Shown here: in pieces, positions 43,202 to 55,162 of the stretch
Layout: every line of letters begins with the position of its first letter
Numbering within the stretch: the stretch's first letter is position 1
DNA from: Diadophis punctatus similis
Taxonomy: Eukaryota; Chordata; Lepidosauria; Squamata; Dipsadidae
NCBI GenBank assembly: GCA_023053685.1
Contig: JALIGW010000005.1
Span: 49,589,742-49,653,741, forward strand
Reading direction: 5' to 3'
DNA: 64,000 nucleotides
Notes under the pieces: model-generated
Databases searched by the model: none
Told to the model about the DNA's origin: nothing
The model's input: only the letters and a program-made list of their open reading frames with translations
Made by a program: the position numbers and the translations under genes

Positions 43202-43966
43202 CACAGAGATCCTCCCGACTAAGCTAAGCCCCTCTTTTGCCTCGAACTTGCTGCCATCAATAATTCATCGGCTCCCAGCAGTAGCGGCGGCGGCGAGCAA
43301 GAGAGCAGCAGCCGCAGCAGCCGCTTCAATAAGAGAGAGCAGGAGGAAGCAGGGCAGGGAGGAAAAAGCTGGTGCGTGAGCCGTTCTTGCCGGCTGCCTG
43401 CAGAGAGGAAGCAGTGGTGACAGCGGCGGCCGCTGTGCCGGTAGCAGCCAGAGCAACGGCGGCACCGGTGGCGGCGCATTCGGGACTCTCCCTTCTCGCC
43501 ACTGCCATCCCCAGCATTATGTTCCCGCAACACGTGGCGGCCGCCTCCCCGGCAAGGGCCGATGACGGCGAGGAGGACACGGGAGGAGGAGGACAGAAGG
43601 GAGGCGGAGGAGGCGAGGCAGGGAGGAGGCGGCGCAGGCAGCGGAGGAGACGCGGAGGATGAAGTGGGAGCCTGTGCCGCGCTCTCCAGCTACTTCCTGC
43701 TTGCCTGCGCGCTGAGCGCCGCCCCGGTGGGTCTCAAGTGCTTTTCGCTGGGCTCCGAACTCAAGGGGGAGCCGTTCCGCCTGGGCACAGCGGCCGGCGC
43801 TTTCTACTCGGGGCTCCTGCTGACCCGCTCTTGGGCTCCGCGCTCTTCTGCTGCCCCTTCTGCCACCACCTCGGTCGCTCGCTCGCCGCCCCGCCCCATC
43901 CTTCGCCCCAAAGCTCCAAACTCCGCAGAACCGCGAAACGCACCACTTACTGGAGTTTGACAGCTC
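43202..43966 (+). pseudogene. Captured gene fragment, right arm (inverted copy of left arm)
   Basis: Near-identical reverse complement of 42353-43127, separated from it by a spacer of about 75 bp. The ATG is at 43659-43661, with the same start-proximal frame break. It also lacks about 10 bp after the LLLT codons that the left arm keeps, so its membrane frame ends early. Small differences (for example TGCTGC versus TGGTGA near 42915/43418) show the arms have drifted slightly. Confidence 0.6.
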
Positions 43967-43979
43967 TGGGGTTTCCCTC

Positions 43980-44275
43980 CACGGCAGCCCATTCTGAAAG
44001 AGAACGCCTCGCGAGGCTTTCAAAGTTCTCCAACTCGTGAGGCATTCTCTTTCAGAATGGGCTGCCGTGGAGAGAAGATCGAAGAACGCGATCGAGGTAG
44101 GAGGGTGTCCCTTCAAAATGCTTCAAAGTCCATCGAAGCATTTTAAAGGGATCCGTTTTGCCTGCTATGAAGGGAACCAATGCTTGCCTCCTTTTCTTCG
44201 GGGAACATTGGTTCCCTTCATGGCAGGCAAAACGGATCCCTTTAAAATGCTTTGAAGGACTTTGACCACCGGGCG
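43980..44275. repeat. Hairpins 3 and 4 of the palindromic element
   Basis: First hairpin: CCATTCTGAAAGAGAACGCC against GGCATTCTCTTTCAGAATGG. Second: ATCCGTTTTGCCTGCTATGA with AGGGAACCAATG against CATTGGTTCCCTTCATGGCA with GGCAAAACGGAT. Loops are short. Confidence 0.88.
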
Positions 44276-44314
44276 GGGGATGGGGCGGGGCGCGAGGTGA
44301 GTGAGGAAGGCGGT

Positions 44315-44700
44315 GACAGGGAAGCAGCGAACTTCCAGACGCTGGTAAAGTGAGCGCCTCGCAGCCCGGCCCTCCCCTGCATTCCCCCCCAAATTGATTA
44401 TCTTACCAGCGTCTGGAAGTTCGCCGCTTCTCTTTTCAGCAGGTCTTTGTAGGGAAACTCCTTCAATGTAAAGGAGAAGTTCTCGCGAGTGCGAAAAGTT
44501 GTTAATTGGTTGCACTCGCGATAACTTCTCCTTTACATTGAAGGAGTTTCCCTGCAAAGACCTGCTGAAAAGAGAAGCCACGAACTTCCAGACGCTGGTA
44601 AGATAATCAATTTGGGGGGGAATGCAGGGGAGGGCCGGGCTGCGAGGCGCTCACTTTACCAGCGTCTGGAAGTTCACGGCTTCTCTTTTCAGCAGGTCTT
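44315..44700. repeat. Nested palindrome 5 of the palindromic element
   Basis: Symmetric about position ~44505: AACTTCCAGACGCTGGTAAA is met again as TTTACCAGCGTCTGGAAGTT, and inside it GGAAACTCCTTCAATGTAAA faces TTTACATTGAAGGAGTTTCC. The short unit CTTCCAGACGCTGGTAAGAT also occurs within each arm, making palindromes inside the palindrome. Confidence 0.9.
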
Positions 44701-44911
44701 TGCAGGGAAACTTCTTGAGATCTCTCTCTCTCTCTCTTTCGGGGCCAAAAGAGTGCCGCCGCAAAAAGAGCGGCTCCCGGCATGTCCCCCCCTTTCCCCC
44801 GGAAGTAGTGGGGGGGCTTATTTTCGGGGGGGGCTTATTTCAAGGCATGTCCCGAAAAAGCCCTGTGGGGCTTAGTTTCGGGACATGTCTTATTTTCGGG
44901 GAAACACGGTA

Positions 44912-45540
<629 letters not shown>

Positions 45541-46560
45541 TGCAGTGACCGGGAGGCCAGATAGCCATCAGTGCCCCTTATTATTTTTTATATGAATGGC
45601 CTGAAGGAACTAATGGACAATCAAAATGGCCGTAACATCAGAAGATGACTGGCAAAATGGCCGCCAATGTTCCAGTCTCGTAGGCAGATATATAGCATAA
45701 GTAAAATGGCCACCCATCAGATGGCCAAGTTCAAAATGGCCACCGCTTCAAAGATGCAATGATACGTGCCCAATTGGCTGCACTGCAGTTAAAATGGCCG
45801 CCTAATGTTTCTGGCGGGAGTGGAATGGCTCATCCGTTGGCGTGCCGGACTGAAACCAGTCCGGGGGAGCACCAGCGCTTGCAATCCCCAAGCAGGGGTG
45901 CCAACTACCGGCCTGTGGAAAATCCCTGCCGGAGGGTAGTGAAAAAATGGCCAGCCGCCCAAGCGATCAATTAGGCACGGCGATTGAGTTGGAGCAGTTC
46001 TACCCTAGCTGAGCGGTGCAGAGTGCGCAACTCTTCTGGTCATTTGTCACGTGAGCATGAAAGCTCCAGTGACGGATCCGCGACTGCGAAAAAGCAGGGT
46101 AGCGCAATCTAGCGGTGGTTAGCTGTAGAGCGCTTTGTCAATTAACCCCGGGGCTAGACCGCGATGCCTCAAACAGCTGGTAGATGAATTGGGGGCCGGC
46201 ACGGAGCTAAGCTCCCAAGGCCAAAAACGCTGACAGTCATTAAATCAGCAGCCCTCGGCTGGAGGCTTGGCTAACGACGAGAGCCGAAGCTCTGTGCCGT
46301 TCTCAACCCAGTGACGAGAGATTGAAAGTAGAGTCAGATGGGGAATAAAACTCACGAAATGAAGCTCTGATGTCGGGAAAACATCTCACAAGAATGGGAA
46401 CTGGATAACACGCATCCTATTCTGCCTGAGGACTGAGTCAAAGATGTTAAGGCAGGAGGACGAAGAAACACAATTTGACAGACTCAGTCCTCATTGGCTG
46501 AAGGGACGGTGTCATCCCATTCTTGGACGTTAGCTCCACCCACTATGGAGAACATAAAAG
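45541..46560 (-). mobile_element. DIRS-like element, 5' leader/terminal region with repeated GGCCATTTT boxes
   Basis: GC-rich leader upstream of the gag remnant. It holds at least six AAAATGGCC boxes on the plus strand (GGCCATTTT in element sense), at 45623, 45654, 45703, 45733, 45791 and 45944. Near the outer end, GACTCAGTCCTC and GAGGACTGAGTC (about 46425-46485) form an inverted pair. The host-like AT-rich sequence resumes at about 46560. Confidence 0.5.
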
Positions 46561-47847
46561 TATTTTGCATGAAATCTCAGAAAATATGAATTTTTTACAG
46601 TGAAAAACCTACCATTCTTCAAATATAATTTTTGAGAAAATAGATTTTCAATATTTGCTACAACCAAGATCTTATTTAGAGTGAATGTTACACCCAGTTC
46701 TAATACTTCAATAAATCTTGCTCAAGACATTGACAGAGTATTATTATACAAGCACACACCTAAGTTATATATCTGTTGAAGATACAGTTCTAGGAAATAA
46801 TTGTTTAAAGCTTCTTTATACTCAAAGTAAACTGACCACCAGAATGGCCGCTTACAATAAATCAAATCTACAATATCTTAAATTCATTTTATCCCTACAG
46901 TTCTAACTATCTTAGCTACATGATTCCATTTTAAAACACAACTTGCATACTACTTAAACCCCTCGACATACTTACCAAATAGAATACCAGTAGAAATTGC
47001 TAAATATGTTATATAGATATTAACATTAAGTAGTATTTAAATAGTAAAAAAGGGAAAAGCTCTCAAGCTCATTGTGAATTCCTGCTAGTTAAGAGATGCG
47101 CACACAGTCATTTTCTCACACCTAAATTAAAGATTGTCCGTCCATCCCTTCAGACAGCAGAAAACTAAAGCAAAATAAATATCCTGTCCCCAATGCCGAG
47201 CCATATCTTGCCACCATAGCCATTGTTCCACTTTAGGATAGTAGTATCCTGAAATCAGATATCCAGGGTTTATTAAACACAACCACTGATTTTCCTTTCA
47301 CAATGTACCTGGCAGAAAACCATCTGCCAAACACAATTCTTATCAGAAGTTTATATAGAGGGGTGGGAGACTGCCCAAGACACTGTGATAGGTTCTTCAG
47401 TTTACTGGGAAAGTTTTCCAGCCCCCAAACTAACTGTTCAATCCAGCTACCCTACTAGAAGTATTAGTCTTGACTTTTACACTTCTACTGGTTTCCCCTA
47501 TCTTAATGGGAAAACATTATTTCACACTGGTATGTATAACCATATTTGTACACTTCTCCCCTAAAATATAGTACATTATTTAAAATTGTTCTTTGCAGTT
47601 ATTTTTCTATGTGTTTCATATTTGCTGTTACTGTACTCAGTTCAGATATTATCAATAATTAGCTCTTTTAGTTAATGCTTAAGAGTAAGTTACATAATTT
47701 CCTGTCATTTTAGTTGTTAACAGTGTATTCAAAAATATCAATATTAATTAGTACATTCAAGCCCCAGTTTATATTTAAAAGATATCATAGCTTCTTTTGT
47801 ACAATAAATTATGCTGACTTTTGAAAACTTTGAAGAAATTAGCATAC
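46561..47847. other. Intron, no recognised feature
   Basis: AT-rich intron just downstream of the start-codon exon. Nothing recognised. Confidence 0.55.
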
Positions 47848-47994
47848 CTTCCTCCTACTGCGTCGTCTTGTGATTGGGCCCCGACAGTGTTCCTTTGTGA
47901 ACGTCGCAGTGACCCCCCTGGACTGTTATTAGGCCGGTTGGACATTGGCACCTCTCTCCTGAAGGGACATACCCTTTCTAGACACTACCATTCA
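47848..47994 (-). CDS. TRIP12: TRIP12 exon with start codon
   Basis: First coding exon. The acceptor is a T-rich tract ending TTTTTCAG before 47994. There are 49 nt of 5'UTR, the ATG is at 47945-47943, and the donor G|GTATGC follows 47848. It encodes residues 1-32, beginning [19 protein letters not shown], as in vertebrate TRIP12, and ends in phase 2 (AG of an Arg codon). Because an acceptor lies upstream of the UTR, at least one non-coding exon must be further 5', beyond the window. Start chosen by match to the conserved N-terminus. Confidence 0.95.
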
Positions 47995-49778
47995 CTGAAA
48001 AACAAAACAAACATTTTTATTTAATAAAAATATAGGACATTTACCAACAAAATTGTTTGTATGTCAGCTGACACATTCTACTGTATAGCACAGACAGCTT
48101 GAATAGTAAAACCATGAAACTTACAACATGTTGTTTTGCTCTTGCTATGCTCCCATTTTATGTTAAAAGTTATTTTAACACCTCAGGTTATTTACAACAT
48201 ACAGAATCAAGCATTATGACTGTTTCATTCAATAACTGAATTTATGGAATGTTTAAATTACCTCTCAATTACTTACTAGCATTATATATTTCATTATGAA
48301 ACATAATCCTAGAGTTAAAAAACAGAACTCTATCAAATTTCATTTAGTTTTTAAGAATTGGGAAATGGTATCTCATACCAATAGAAAATAATACAATTGT
48401 TTAGCCTGGAAAAAAAGACAATATTGATATTTTTTAAATGCACAAACTAAATTGATCCTAAGTTAACACAATGAATAAACAGTTGGAATACAAAAATATA
48501 AAATTCAAGATTAAATATCTGTATCTTCTTATTTTGGCTCCAATATTTAAGCTACAAAAAGCTATACAGGATCACTATTTTATTGCAATATTATCCAATG
48601 AAAATTGTGTCACAAAAAATGGACCAATAGTCCATTTTAGTCCAATAATGGCCTATCAAAATGTATTGAAAAAAGAGAAGATATTTCATATATAGGAAGA
48701 GCCAAATAGATATTAATCAAGAGGTAAGAATTATCGGTATTTGCTCAAATACTCCCAATATCTTAGTATAAACAGATTTCAGAGAGTACATCATATTAAA
48801 AGATTTCTTTAATCAGCTAAGTAGGTCAATTACTAAAAATTTCAAACTCCCCTAAAACGTTCGAGTATTTAAAGAAAAAAATGACAATAATGATCTCATA
48901 TTTTATCTGATTTACAAAGGAAGAGAATAAAACTGACTAAAAAATTTGTAAACACCCTGCCCTTTCCACTACCAACCTGCCAATTTTTTCAATATTTTTT
49001 TTTAACAATGATGTTTATGGAATTTCAAAGCACATAATTCTTTCAAAACATTGTTTATTATACTATTTAATATTTAGACCTCTGGCATGTGAAACACAGT
49101 CACCCAGCTCATTTTGCCTATGAAAATAAGAAATATTCTTAAACAGAATATAGAAGCACATAGACATCATACCAAGTGATAATTTATGGTGTCTACAAAG
49201 CAAAAACCTTCTTTTTCCAAACTCAAGACTAAACAACCTCACTCAAAATGTTCTGATCAAGAAACATGAAGCACATCCCTTGTTCCAATACAAAGCTTAA
49301 CAGGTATTGTGACTTTAAGCACAAGAAACAATGGGAAAGCTGCTAAACAAGTCCCTTGCTTTTTTTTTTACCTCAGAGATCTAAAGTAAATATACCGTAG
49401 TTAACAGTCCAGGTTCACTGATCAAGTAAACTGCAGAAAAAATAGCTAATGAGATTTTTAATATATTTCTTAGAATGTTAAAGCAAATTCCAATAAGAAA
49501 AAGTGGGAATATAGGTCTTTCATCATTAACTGAAACACTTTAGATTCTGTTACATAAAATGTTTCCTGGAATTCTTAGCTTTAACAAAACAAAGTATTTC
49601 GTTTCAAAAACATCCTTTAAATAAACTCATTCTATTAAAATTCATTTTTCCAATTAACATACAGAAGCAACTCTGGCTTTATAATAAACAATCCAGAGTC
49701 ATGCATTTAAAAATGCTCTTACCTTCCTAAGGATTTGCAGCATTTGTTAGAAGCGCAGCAGTTCACATAAACTTTCTT
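47995..49778. other. 5' intron, no recognised feature
   Basis: AT-rich sequence upstream of the start-codon exon. No CpG-rich promoter and no second exon could be found here. Confidence 0.55.
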
Positions 49779-50225
49779 TACAGATAGTCCTTGACTTAGG
49801 ATTGTAATGAAACCTGCCCATTACAGTCGTAAGTCATGACAATCACATAATGTTATGTGACCAATCGGATTGTATGACCTTTTTGTGGCGGTTGCTAAGC
49901 AAATCACAATGGAATCTGCAGTTGTTAAGGAAATGCCATAGTCATTAAGTGAATCCATTGTTTACTATGGGGTGTTTTTGCTGAAACCCAGAAATAAGTG
50001 CCAGTTTTCAGCAAAAACATTATGAATCATAGACACGTGACGTGGAGATACTGGAATCAACTCTAAATATGGGCCAGTTGCTGCGCTCCCAAAATGCAGT
50101 AACATGAATGCTGGAAGGGAGGGTAGCCGTTGGAACTTCAGAACTAATGATAAGTTCCTTTTGGGGAGTCCATTGTAATTTCATATGGATGTTAGGCAAC
50201 CGGTGTAAGTCAAGGACTATCTCTA
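49779..50225 (+). mobile_element. TIR element, TACAGGTAGTCC family
   Basis: Begins TACAGATAGTCCTTGACTTA and ends AGTCAAGGACTATCTCTA: well-preserved inverted ends. Body with AAGTGAATC motifs; non-coding. Confidence 0.8.
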
Positions 50226-50399
50226 CTTGCTTGCAAATAAAGTTCACCAACTCACCTACAAACCATGTAGTTACCCATCTGGATTCTAAATGCTCCATTT
50301 AAAAAAAAACAGTTAAAAATCAGCTATAATTTATATAGCAGACATGCACTTGAAACCAGTCATTCTCTTCTATCTGGCCTTGGTCTTAACAGTTTACAG

Positions 50400-50881
50400 A
50401 TAATAAAAAGTGCCTCACAAAGGGAGTTTTCCACCCAGCACCTTTGAAAGTGAAAGTGCTGCTTGGCAGATTGATTTCACCTTGCACAGAGCCAAGCAGC
50501 ACTTTTGCTCTCAAGGAGACTGGGGGGGAAAGCTACTCCCACAATCCAAGGGAGATTACCTGCTTGGATTTCATGACAGCCTTTTGCAGCCAGCCTTCAT
50601 GAACCACAGGGACTCCTCTGGGCAGGCAGCTGTGGTTTGCAACCTTCTCTAATGGTTTTCTCCTTAGTTTTCTGCAGAACCCAGCAGGGAAGATTGCACA
50701 TGGCGATTGCAGGGCATTTGGTAACTGACCATAAGATGCCAGATGCCAACCAAATCACAATCATATGACTGCAGGGGCACTACAATGACCATAAGATTCA
50801 GGCATAGATCATAAGTTCATTCATTCAGTGCCATAATTTTAACTGTTTAACTGAATGGACATTAAGTGAGGACTATAGTAA
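50400..50881 (+). mobile_element. TIR element, TACAGGTAGTCC family, long-variant body
   Basis: Right end TTAAGTGAGGACTATAGTA. The centre matches the GC-richer part of the long variants at 11499 and 21962 (TTTGGTAACTGACC, CTTGCAACCTTC-like runs). The left end is not clear. Confidence 0.5.
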
Positions 50882-51405
50882 CCTTATTGGAATCTTGCCA
50901 CAAAAGAAAATAAGAGTCAGATGAAACTTGGATTCTTGCAAACCTACTCTGTTCTCAAACTATTCTCAAACATTGGAATGGAGTATTTTATTATAATTTT
51001 ATTTTTGTTTGGTTTTTAACCTAAAATGAGTCAGAAGGCCTTCACTTGTGGCTTCTAGAGTAAATTATCTGAGTGATTATATCAAATAATTAATGGAGAA
51101 TCCCACTTTCAATATGTCAAGTAAAAACAAACTATTGAACCAGAAGTCAAGCTATGGAAGTGAGGCAGAAAGATCTCCCACCCTCAGGGATGGAAGTGAG
51201 GGACAGTACAGACCACTAGACCACATTTCTAAAATTTAGCTCATAGCTGAATTTCAACAAATATTAGAGCCATATTTGGGGGGGATTGGAACAATCTACT
51301 ATACTAACCATACCCTATGTTTTTTAACGGTTTCACCCCTTTTGATGTATTACTGTCACTGTACTCTTCAGAAAATCAGAAGGCTAAGCTCAATCATCGT
51401 TCAAC
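50882..51405. other. 5' intron, no recognised feature
   Basis: Nothing recognised. Confidence 0.45.
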
Positions 51406-51680
51406 CCTGTCTAGAGGAAATTTCAACCCTTCCACATAAATCAGAGAGGAAGTGGGATTAGATGAATCCTACATTATCGTAAGGCTACATTAACAAAATC
51501 TTGCAAGTCTGAAGGCAGAAACTTCCCACTGCCATTTTTAACTTCTTGATCCATTAGAAGGTATTCTTCCTAAGTTTCTTTCTCTGACCATTGCACCACT
51601 GAGGGCTCCTGCCTCTCTTGTCTGTTTCCTAGGCAGCATCTCTTCTCTTCTTTCCCCAAGGTCATTCACATACCCCATTA
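51406..51680 (-). mobile_element. LTR-like dispersed repeat, copy 2
   Basis: On the minus strand: GTGAATGACCTTGGGGAAAG, ATGCTGCCTAGGAAACAGAC, AGAGAAAGAAACTTAGGA, then TGTTAATGTAGCCTTACGAT. The same blocks appear in the same order at 63400-63680. The AATAAA of the other copies is mutated here. Confidence 0.6.
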
Positions 51681-51695
51681 GAGGAAATGACAGCA

Positions 51696-52305
51696 TACAA
51701 GCAATCCTTAGGTTACAATGATAATTGTGACCGGAATTTCTGTAGGCAAGCAATGTAGTTGTAAAACATGTCATATAACTGAATTGCTTAGCAATGCACA
51801 AACCCACAGTCTTGGTTGATGTTTAACCCCAGAACTATTTGGGCCATTAAGCATGAGGAGGCAGGAATCCAAGACAAGGAAGCTGGTGGGTTCAAGTACC
51901 ATGGAGCATTATGGACAGGTTCCAGGACACATGCAGGTGTGCAAGTGAGCCAGTGCAGGCAGGCACTTAAGAGTGGGGCATATGCAGAGATGCTGCAGGC
52001 AAGTGCTAAGGAACATGGGCAAGTGGAAAAGTGAAGGGAGTGAAAGCAACTCACAACTTCCCACTGGTTTCTCCATTGGCTTTGCTTGTAAGCAGCCAGC
52101 AGAGAACACTGGAAATAACTATCACATACTTGTGGCTAATTGCGATGTCATTGCAAGCTGGGCATCAAGCGCCTAGATCCTGATCATATTACTGTGGAGG
52201 CGCTGCAATAATCACAAATTTGTGGATCAGTCACAAGTGCCCCTTATTCAGTGCCACTGTATCTTTGAATGGTCACTAAATGAGCGGTTGCAACTTGTAG
52301 ACTGT
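51696..52305 (+). mobile_element. TIR element, TACAGGTAGTCC family, long variant
   Basis: Begins TACAAGCAATCCTTAGGTTA and ends at about GTTGCAACTTGTAGACTGTT, with the AATGGTCACTAAATGAGCGG block that precedes the right end in other copies. Confidence 0.6.
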
Positions 52306-52384
52306 TATGTGCGTTAGAACTACTAAGAAGTACAGTGATTAACTTTGCAATTCCTTTGAAATAGCTAGTGCTAACAGGGCCTGT

Positions 52385-52870
<486 letters not shown>

Positions 52871-53067
52871 ATGATAACACATAGTGTCATCGTTACACAA
52901 ATGTTGCCTTTATCTTGTTGCATCAGAAATCAGAACAGAAATGATTTTGGGGATAAAATTATCTTGCACATTTTGCCATTTGTCCTATCTCCATCTGTGG
53001 ATGACCATAACCAGTGCTCTGCTCTGCTGAATTCCCAATGCATAGCCCACTCCATTCATGTACTATG

Positions 53068-53457
53068 TACAGGTAATCTTCAACTTATGACAATTGGGAC
53101 ACAATTTCTGCTGTTAGCAAGGTGGCAGTTATGTGAGTCGCACCCAATTTTACAACCTTTTTGGGTTATTAAGTAAATCACTGGAGTTAAGTGAATCATT
53201 AAGTTATTAAGCGAACATAGTTTCCTCCATTAACTTTGCTTGTCCCAGGCAGACTGGGAAGGTCGCAAATGGTGATCACAAACTGCAACCATCGTAAATA
53301 CATACTGGTTGCCAAGCACTCAACATCTGATCACATGACCATGAAGAATGTTACAATGATTGTAAATGTGAGGACCAGTTGTAAATCACTTTTTTCAGTG
53401 ACACTGTAACTTTGAACATGTCATAAACAAATGGCTGTAAGGAGAGGACTACCTGTA
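53068..53457 (+). mobile_element. TIR element, TACAGGTAGTCC family
   Basis: Begins TACAGGTAATCTTCAACTTA and ends GAGAGGACTACCTGTA. A well-preserved short-form copy; the body has the CAACCATCGTAAATACA and GATCACATGACCATG blocks of copy 1. Confidence 0.82.
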
Positions 53458-54885
53458 CTACAATCCCTCTTCACAAACTGCAGAATATTTATTATGTGCT
53501 TAAAAAATATTTCACAGTTACTACAAAAGTGTGAAAATCTATCCTTAAGACAAAGATCATTTTCTAATTAGAAAAACTTTCTAATCAGCAAATGAAGCCC
53601 AAATCTATTCAGTGGAACATTACAGAAGTGCTCCAATAATGGCTCAGTACAGTACATGATTTCAAAACACTTCTAAGCACACAACAATGGACTTTCCCTA
53701 GTGTATCACTAACTCTTCCATCAGCAGCATTTCCCTTTAAACAGTATAGAACATGATTTTCCAGAGTTTCCAGAAAATAAATACTTTTTACCTGTGACTC
53801 CAAACATTATGCCCATGGGCGACAATCTCTTACCAACAGCTACCTTAAGACTTGCACCCTGACCTACCCTCAGATTTTGAAATATTTTAATTCAGAATGA
53901 GATTAAAGAGACAGAAAACTGTTGAACAAAACACTAGCCTCCATTATCATCTCTATTTACAATTATCTTGAATTCCATATCAGCCCCATAACTATTCTTG
54001 TACATAAAATAGTAAGTGCTGGTGACTCAGTGTTTTGTTCTGTTTTGTTTTGTTTTAATGGAAAGAATTGGGTGATAGAGACTCAGCCAACTAGCCAGCA
54101 TAACAATAGGAAATGGTGGCTAGCCAGCATAAAGATTGCTGGCATTATTATTATGAAAATGTGCTCATTTAGATGAGCCCCTGAAACAGCAAGCAGCTTT
54201 TGATGTCCAACAAAGGAAAAGGGAAAAAATGTATATTTTTTAAAACCATATTTTGTAACCTATACCTTTCATGACAGAAAGTTTAAGGTTCAGTAATATA
54301 TAAACTATGTGGAAAAACTAAGACATTTACAAAGTATATGCAGGGAATCAAATATAATCAACATAAAGATCACTCATTCAGAACAAGGTACTTCTTTGTA
54401 CATATTTTCCCCTTCAGCTTATATATAAATATGTACTGCAATCAGAATAGTATGCATATCATTTACATGCATGTTCAACTATCTTTCATTTTAGATCATA
54501 GCCATTTAGATAAGGTAGATTCTAACACAGACAATTTTATATCAAGATCCATGTAGCTCATGTTTCAGAATTTAATCAAATGTACACACTTTAAATTAGC
54601 AAGCTTTCAGAGGGCATAAGGTATTTCATTTGGGAAAAGGAAAGTTATTTCAAGGGATTAGCTCATCCCCTCTGTCTGGGTCTTCCTTCCAATCTCAACA
54701 ATCAAAATACAAAAGTGCAATATGAAGATACTACCAATATGTCTCAGAGGTTTTAGGAGGTATCAGGATACTATAGAGTTCTCTAAATGAGAAGATTAAT
54801 ACTTTATTTACTCAGATCTTTTTGAAACACAAGGTATTTAAGAAATTATGCATACATGCCTATCCCTATGTTATTCTCAGTCCTG
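53458..54885. other. 5' intron, no recognised feature
   Basis: AT-rich; nothing recognised. Confidence 0.5.
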
Positions 54886-55120
54886 AATTAAATTTGAAGA
54901 AGGACTCACTGGAGAAGGGCCTAATGCTGGGAAAGATTGAGGGCAAAAGAAGAAAGGGGCGACAGAGAATGAAGTGGCTGGATGGAGTCACTGAAGCAAT
55001 AGGTGTGAGCTTAAATGGATTCCAGAGGATGGTAGAGAACAGGAAGGCCTGGAGGAACGTTGTCCATGGGGTCGCAATGGGTCGAACACGATTTCGTAAC
55101 TAACAACAACTACTACTACT
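54886..55120 (+). pseudogene. Bov-B (RTE) LINE 3' end
   Basis: A plus-strand frame contains LEKGLMLGKIEGKRRKGRQR then MKWLDGVTEAIGVSLNGFQR and AWRNVVHGVAMGRTRFRN before a stop. This is the terminal segment of the RTE/Bov-B RT, followed by an ACAACAACTACTACT tail. 5'-truncated. Bov-B is known from squamates and ruminants through horizontal transfer. Confidence 0.85.
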
Positions 55121-55162
55121 ATATGAACAATATACATTACAGAAAATACATTTAGGAAAAAG

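Larger units (their letters stand above)
42065..44911 (+). mobile_element. Palindrome-built TIR transposon carrying an inverted pair of a captured gene fragment
   Basis: Ends TACCGTGTTTCCCCGAAAAT and ATTTTCGGGGAAACACGGTA are near-perfect inverted repeats with TA at each edge, consistent with a TA target duplication. The DIRS-like sequence continues across the insertion site. The 2847-bp interior is a chain of palindromes: a hairpin at 42246-42335, a large pair of ~770-bp arms (42353-43127 and 43202-43966), hairpins at about 43985-44070 and 44105-44275, and a nested palindrome at about 44315-44700. It is strongly GC-rich against an AT-rich host intron. No transposase frame is recognised, so it is non-autonomous. 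Confidence 0.88.

Noticed and set aside
42665..43580. Mirrored Ala/Arg-rich open frames on both strands
   Set aside because: GC-rich 5'UTR-like sequence read in arbitrary frames; the mirror image arises from the inverted repeat.
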